Shown one piece after another: positions 58,315 to 64,000 of a stretch of DNA of 64,000 nt; position 1 is the stretch's first letter, and the number at the start of each line of letters is the position of its first letter. The notes beneath the pieces are model-generated. The model had not been told where the DNA came from. It made no database searches and was given only the letters and a program-made list of their open reading frames with translations. Source of the stretch: Phascolomyces articulosus (taxonomy: Eukaryota > Mucoromycota > Mucoromycetes > Mucorales > Lichtheimiaceae); assembly GCA_025677815.1 (NCBI GenBank), contig JAIXMP010000023.1, positions 558,001-622,000 on the forward strand, read 5' to 3'. The position numbers and the translations under genes were made by a program.

Positions 58315-59235
58315 ATGAATCTAAAAAGAATTCAACGTGATGCACGCGATGTGTGTGAAGATGGCTCTTTTGAATTGAAATTAACTGATAATCCTGGCAA
58401 GTTCTTTATCTGTTTTATTGATTGTTAAATAATTAATAAGTTCCGGAAGAGAGACTTCTCTTATATTAACATTCATTTGTATTTTTTTCTTCTAAAGCCA
58501 TTTGTTATGCCACAATTTCTGGACCAGGTGATACTCCTTATGAAGGTAATGAAAAAAGAAGAACAATAGCTGCGGAAATAGTGGAGTGAAAAGTCACTCA
58601 TATCAATACGATTTTTGATGTAAAATTAGGAGGAGTATTCTTAATACGGATAGATTATACGGTATGAGGCTTTAAAGAAGGCATCTTATTATAATATTTA
58701 TTTCTGATCATCTAATATACATATGGTTATGAATATATAAAAATTTATAGGATGATTATCCATTCAAGCCCATCAAGGCAAAATTCATCTCCAAGGTGTA
58801 TCATCCCAACATTAGTTCTCAAACTGTAAGTCAAGAGTATCAATAATGTGCAATAGACATCTTTTCACATTATATCATATTTAAATGATGTCTCAAACCT
58901 AGGGAGCTATCTGTCTCGATGTTTTACAAGATAAGTGGTCACCAGCTATCTCACTACGCATTGTATTACATTCGTTACAAGCACTACTAGATACACCAGT
59001 TCCCAATGATCCCATTGTACGTATTACTTTTTTTTTATTAAACTTCTTTTAAAAGGACAAGTTGGTTTCTTTGATATTGATAAATGTATAAAACGTATAG
59101 GATGCTGTGGTAGCAAAACATTTCATTAATGATCATGCTGGATTTGTGAAGCAAGCTCGAGAATGGACACGTCGTTTCGCCAACGGTGATGATCAAATCA
59201 AAGAATATGGTAACTCCGGGGAGCCTTGGTGTTAA
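58315..59235 (+). CDS. Ubiquitin-conjugating enzyme E2, UBC1/UBE2K class, no UBA domain seen
   Basis: Transfers ubiquitin from E1 to E3 or substrate. Six exons (58315-58396, 58498-58545, 58630-58661, 58751-58825, 58903-59016, 59101-59235) give 161 aa. The UBC fold shows [22 protein letters not shown] and [15 protein letters not shown] with catalytic Cys at about residue 83, then the SLQALL helix. Intron 1 uses a GC donor (GCAAGT); only this donor gives the correct frame. Yeast Ubc1 and UBE2K carry a C-terminal UBA. Here the frame ends GNSGEPWC soon after the UBC domain, and no UBA exon is visible in the next 600 bp. Possible shared transcription with DBP8 because of the very short spacer. Confidence 0.88.
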
Positions 59236-59836
59236 AAAACGAAAAAAAGCGATACCTTATAAACCTTCTCGAAGAAAAAGCTCAGTAGCTACCCTTTATA
59301 TTTATTTCATATTATTTTTCATTTGTATATTATTTTTTATTCGTATTGTTTTTATATTTGTAAATATCTTGATTTACCTTTGCATCATTTTCTTTGCAAG
59401 TAATTGTTATCGAAAAAAGCATAGTTTCTCTCTCTCACCCAACCAAACCTAGTTTGGTATGTTAATGGTGAATGTGTTTTATATGTAAATGCATACAGTC
59501 TACTTATTTACAGGTTCTCGATAGATAAAGTCATGTACAATGAAAAAGCAAGAGCATATTGAATAAATGATATTGATATTTTTGCACCCATTGAGATAAG
59601 TGGATGATATTATATAAATATAATTCGTAAAAAAACACACTGTTTTTTTTCTTTTGGGGTGATAGATTTATTAATAATAAAAATATATATAAGATATATC
59701 AAACTAAGAAGATGAAAAAAGAATGAAAAAAGGTGAGAAAGTTTTGGAGGCAAAGAAGGGGAAAAATATACTATACATCAGCAAATCGGAAACAGGGAAT
59801 GGGTAGGGAGAGTCAAAGATTAAATCCACTTTCAAT
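59236..59836. other. Convergent intergenic region
   Basis: 3' flanks of the E2 and RGD1 genes. An overlapping open frame ending at 59452 becomes a run of hydrophobic low-complexity residues and is not called. Confidence 0.5.
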
Positions 59837-62629
59837 TTATGGTTCATCTGGTTCAAATATCAGTCGATAGTTTTCTAAAATGGTTTGCACCACCTTGACT
59901 TGCCATTGTGTTTCTGCTAATCGTTCACTGTCTTGAGAATCAATGCTTCCATTGCCAGCCACTCCTGATTCATTGCCCATTAATGTTAATCCGAAAATTG
60001 TTGCCAAGTTTGCAGAGCCCATCTTATTGTATCGTTGTTTTTGTTGTACTCTATCATAAAATTGAATCCCATCAATCTATTAGTATTGGGTTATCTTAAA
60101 CTCCTCCTTCTCCAATGTTATTGTATATAAAAAGATATTTACTTGTCGAGATGGCCCATGAGGTATTTTAATGTGGCATAGTGGGCGTCCGGTAAATCAT
60201 TGATAACCGTATGTAATCCAAGAACTCTCATTCGCTCATCCTCAATTTCTATTATAACAATAATAACAACAATGTTTAGATTATACACGTTTTCATCCAT
60301 CGACAATATATATGTAATGATTTACTTACTTGCTGCAGATAAGAAATGTTGATAAGTCGAACGAGGGAATAATGGGTCCGGCAATTCACGGAACCACAAT
60401 TTCAGTACACTAGTGATATTGTTGATATCAGAAATGTATTCTTCAGACATAAGATTGACACCACGACAATCGCGATCAAAAGCTGCCCTGAGTTTTTGGA
60501 TTTGGGTATTAACTCCTGACAAACGATAAAGGCCAACACTATTCAAACCATATGTTTCGACAGCCTCAGCACATTTTGTGAGAATATGAGGAACTTCTTC
60601 ACGATCGCGATCCATCAATGTATTAAGATCCACACCAAATACAGGATTAGGGTTCAAGACTGTAAGTGCGGTTACGGACTTCAAGTAAAAAAGTTAATAC
60701 ACTGATCATGTTCCTGATTGATCCAAGTACGCAATTCTATCTTACCATACTATATTCTTTATAAGGAATATCACTCTTGTTATATGTTCTACTATTTCCA
60801 CGGCTGCTGTATGATTTGATAAAATCGGCCAAATCCGCATCCTTATCAATTTTTTCTGTTAATGACCGTAATCCCAATCCATCGTCGTTATCAAGAGCCA
60901 AACCATCCGCTGTCAATGCTTGTTCAAATATATACGCATAACGTGCAAGTTGATATCTTAGAGCAACACTACATTCATCTCCAACATCTTTAAGACTCTA
61001 TATATTTGATAGAATTTAATATGATGTTAATATTATCTTCTGTATCACAGTGCTATTACTGACAAGCCCTCGAGGAAAAAGTAGCATACAGATAATATTT
61101 TGGGTAAATGGGCTTGGAAATACTCCTGTCGTGATGCATTCGTTTGTTGTAATTGTTGTCTATAATTTTGATCTGCCATTGTTGCTTTCACTCGAGCTTC
61201 CTCTTCCATTTTGTTCAACTGATTATATAATAATAATAATATAATCATATGATGATCAAAAAATCAGGTTAGTAAATTATACTGATAAAAAGGAAAGAAT
61301 TACGCCCATGGATATTGTCATACCTGTGCTTGAGTTTTATTGTTTTTAAACAATCCTTTTTTAGGAACATGTAGTGGATCGTTATTTTTTTGTAAAATTG
61401 CTCTTTCCCATTCCTCGCTATGCATTTCGTATTTTTGTTTACACTATACATAATCCATCATTTTAGTTGAATTCATCTTTTTTTACTCCTTTTTTCGTGC
61501 TTGTATGTGATGTGTGTGTGTGATATAAATTATATAATCCTCATATCCATCAAATCATTCACCCAATTTTAATTAGATAATATATATAAATATACCTTTT
61601 CCAAAGTCAGATCTGCATCCGTAAGTTGTTTTTCATGTTTTGAACCAACATCTTTGACCTATAATATTAAATAAAATTTATTAGAGTGCGAAGAAGGTAT
61701 GAAATGAGAACTCCTTTTTTTTTACTTGTCATGGTTTGGTTCAGTTGTTTTTTTTTGAAAAACTAACGAAAAGAAAATAAAGGGTCTCTCTCACTCTTCT
61801 ATTATTTTTACCTGCTTTCTACCCTTTTCTGTATCTTTCACCAAGAGTTGTAAATCATCAGCTACTTCGGTAACATCCGAAGAGAATCGCAAGCGTTGTT
61901 CTCCAATAGTTTCATGGACTTTAAGAAAAGCTGTCCAAGCATCTCCATAAGTACTAATATACCGTTATGGTATGTGACTTTTTTTAGTATATGTTTATAT
62001 GTCAATACTGCACAACTTCCTCATACTCTTTTTCTATCAATCACTCCTTCCTCCTTTTCCTCTTCCCCCCCTTTCATTTTTGTATGTGTATTTGATATAA
62101 TAAAGAGAATGTTAAATACCCTGAACGCGGATGTGCCTTGTCAAATGAATCTGACATTGATTGCGCGAGTTTTACCATCTGTTTACCATATTCTTCTTCA
62201 ATAGCAGCTCGTTTTCTCAAGAATAACATGGCATCCTAATAGGGATTTATTTTTTAAGAATTAGTCTTCTATATTTATGAATCAATGTTTCTGTGTATTT
62301 GTCTAAAAAAGGTTGTTCGTTGTGTTGGCAAAGCGTTGATGAATTCTTTTTTTACCTTGGAAGCCTGCATATCATGTTTTACTTTATCCAATAAGCATTG
62401 AAAACCATTCTATATATGCCAATAATAAATATGAATCAATAAATGAAAAAAAAACACGTTTATTCTATTTTTTTGGGGGATAATTTACATCTAAATCGGT
62501 TAATTGTGCGAACACGTCTTTTGACCGCGCTTCAGGATCACCAACTACACCCACTGTTGTAGGTGGTTTTTCATCTCCATATGGAGATTCAAGTCCTTTT
62601 TTATAATCGTCGGGTTTATTTAAAACCAT
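59837..62629 (-). CDS. RGD1: F-BAR Rho GTPase-activating protein Rgd1
   Basis: Membrane-curving RhoGAP that in yeast turns off Rho3/Rho4 during polarised growth. Eleven exons (62489-62629, 62356-62409, 62120-62235, 61812-61953, 61596-61658, 61324-61443, 61090-61218, 60746-60997, 60330-60678, 60143-60248, 59837-60050) join in frame to 561 aa. The F-BAR (about 35-290) has AMLFLRKRAAIEEEYGKQM, the FCH hallmark, and long charged helices. The RhoGAP domain (about 353-545) begins VFGVDLNTL and holds the arginine finger in GLYRLSG (Arg about 391), KLWFRELPDPLFP and NLATIFGLTLM. Many short exons in the F-BAR half keep phase perfectly. It diverges from the F-box gene across 596 bp. Confidence 0.95.
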
Positions 62630-63225
62630 AGAGAGTTAAAATGACATAAAAAGAGGGAAAGAATGTTAAGATAGAAAGATAGAGAATGAGAGAAACTGGG
62701 AAAAGAAGAAGAAGGTAATAAAATAATAATAATAATAATAATATTAAAAAGACAAAAAAAATACGTTTAAGGAAAGTAATGCTAGAAACGTTACATTTCA
62801 AATTTTTTGAGACTAAAAATTATGACACCTGCTTGTGGTCTTTTATTGTTGGTTGATTAGTTGTACAATAGGCTAAAACTAACAAGTTAGAACATCAAGT
62901 GAAGGTCTATGATTAAATAAGGAGTTATATACATATTCATACATTGCTAATAGTTATAGTAAATAGTAGCTAGTTGATCTAATATATATTTCATTATTAT
63001 GTTTAGATATTTTTTATAATGCAATAGATAATAACAATGAGACCAAATCATGTACTGCGCCGTGTTTGTGTATCAACAGCTTTTTTTTTTCACATCCCAT
63101 AAAAAAGGAACAATCATCCAACCATTCTATTATTTCGCTGGCTTGTTCTTTTCCTCTTTCCTCTATCTTTTCTTACTATTATATTATACACACTCTTTCT
63201 TTACTTTTTTTTTTAAAAAAAAAAT
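62630..63225. other. Divergent intergenic region RGD1 / F-box gene
   Basis: A 596-bp spacer. AAT repeats at 62728-62745; a TTTCTTTAC plus T8-A10 junction (63205-63224) abuts the F-box ATG. Nothing else. Confidence 0.5.
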
Positions 63226-64000
63226 ATGTTGAATGTAGAAACAACAATAACATCAACTAAAGAACATGTTTCAAGTAATAATAATAATGCCACGTCGCTT
63301 CCTCAAGACGTCTTGTTAAACATTGATGCTTATTTGTGGCCAGAAGATCGCTATGCTTGTCTTTTTGTTTGCCGCCAATGGTACACCTCTTTTCTTACCA
63401 AGTTTTATACTAATATTACTATTCAAACAGCACTCCAGTGTGAAAAACTTTGTAATCTACTTGACATGACCATTGCACCATCTCAAACAAAGGGACAACA
63501 ACAACAACAGCAATCGTTGGGTCACGCTGCAAGGGAACTTCATTTGGATTTATCTGCAGAGGACCTTGAAAAATTACCATCCTCACGACTAACCAATCAA
63601 TTACCATCTCTTCGATCATTTACAGTATCTTCGTTTCATCATAACAACAACAATAATAAAAGCCCCCATTCTTGCAAAACCAATGATGAAGAGAATTACG
63701 GTGTGGTCACAACAGCAGCATCGATGAGTAGCAGTAGTTGTGGTAAAATTGCACCTAGTAGGAGTATTATTGGAATATCCATTGATACATTTTGGACTTT
63801 ACCAAGTACAACATTAACAAAGTTGCATTTTTCGATCCCACGTTTACAAAGAGAGGCAACGATCCGTTTACTGCGCAAACTTCCACGATTGACAAGCCTA
63901 TACCTTAATTGGATCAATGGCTCATGGTTATGTAGTGATATGGATGCTGTGCACCAGTATTGTCCAGAGCTCCGACAAATATGGATATTTGCCGAAACAT
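63226..64000 (+). CDS. F-box protein, partial (cut by window edge)
   Basis: First 258 residues of a probable SCF ubiquitin-ligase substrate adaptor. The F-box spans about residues 25-65: LPQDVLLNIDAYLWPEDRYA followed by CLFVCRQWY, the LPxxxLxxI...CxxVCRxW pattern. Beyond it are Gln, Asn and Ser runs, then leucine-rich segments (LTKLHFSIPRL, LRKLPRLTSLYLNWI, YCPELRQIWIF) that look like the start of leucine-rich repeats. No intron in the visible part. The start is the ATG directly after the T/A tract; no upstream in-frame ATG is favoured. Substrate unknown. The 3' end lies outside the window. Confidence 0.85.
   Translation, partial: MLNVETTITSTKEHVSSNNNNATSLPQDVLLNIDAYLWPEDRYACLFVCRQWYTSFLTKFYTNITIQTALQCEKLCNLLDMTIAPSQTKGQQQQQQSLGHAARELHLDLSAEDLEKLPSSRLTNQLPSLRSFTVSSFHHNNNNNKSPHSCKTNDEENYGVVTTAASMSSSSCGKIAPSRSIIGISIDTFWTLPSTTLTKLHFSIPRLQREATIRLLRKLPRLTSLYLNWINGSWLCSDMDAVHQYCPELRQIWIFAET

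Noticed and set aside
59186..59452. Open frame overlapping the end of the E2 gene as a possible extension
   Set aside because: It is in a different frame from the E2 exon, becomes a run of Ile/Phe, and contains no UBA-like sequence.
1..64000. CRISPR arrays, prophage, insertion sequences, riboswitches
   Set aside because: The DNA is clearly fungal nuclear; no regularly spaced repeats, LTR pairs, transposase motifs or target-site duplications were seen by eye.

Overview
The window is nuclear DNA of a filamentous early-diverging fungus, most likely a mucoromycete (Mucorales-like). The reasons are very AT-rich spacers with long poly(A)/poly(T) runs, genes split by many short GT-AG introns, and a fungal protein set (Rgd1-type F-BAR RhoGAP, Rua1-type transcription factor, Dbp8, Rsm22, nonaspanin, FTS subunit of the FTS-Hook-FHIP complex). 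I assembled the gene models by hand from splice sites, reading frame and motif continuity. No alignment or transcript data were available. The species is not determined.

Layout, left to right: guanylate kinase GUK1 (-); a BolA-like protein (+) converging on a ROG1-type serine lipase (-); a 2.7 kb gene-poor stretch; a single-exon secreted cysteine-rich protein (+); an EMP70/TM9 nonaspanin (-); a family-2 membrane glycosyltransferase (-); a mitochondrial-type HotDog thioesterase (-); an MPDU1 PQ-loop protein (-); an unresolved membrane-protein locus near 19-20 kb; a Rua1-type zinc-binding regulator (+); 4.8 kb without a supported gene; a homeodomain protein (-); an unresolved membrane-protein locus at 32.7-34.5 kb; dipeptidyl peptidase III (+); tubulin cofactor B (+); a methyltransferase pseudogene (+); a hypothetical protein with a CCHC-like motif (+); an AKTIP/FTS-like UEV protein (+) converging on RSM22 (-); an HSPA12-like atypical Hsp70 (+); a double-HotDog acyl-CoA thioesterase-like gene with a 4-nt micro-exon (-); decayed membrane-protein genes (53.7-55.5 kb); DBP8 (+) followed after only 62 bp by a UBC1-class E2 (+); RGD1 (-); and a truncated F-box gene (+) running off the right edge.

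The functions are mainly housekeeping: nucleotide metabolism, Fe-S/BolA and mitoribosome assembly, tubulin folding and dynein-cargo adaptors, secretory trafficking and glycosylation, lipid hydrolysis, ribosome biogenesis and ubiquitin transfer. Nothing suggests a biosynthetic cluster. The lineage-specific content is the gene-poor blocks, which hold decayed or unresolved coding fragments, and the small secreted protein. The most unusual structures are the 4-nt coding exon, a DPP III zinc motif one residue shorter than the usual form, and a diverged repeat shared by two membrane-protein loci 36 kb apart.
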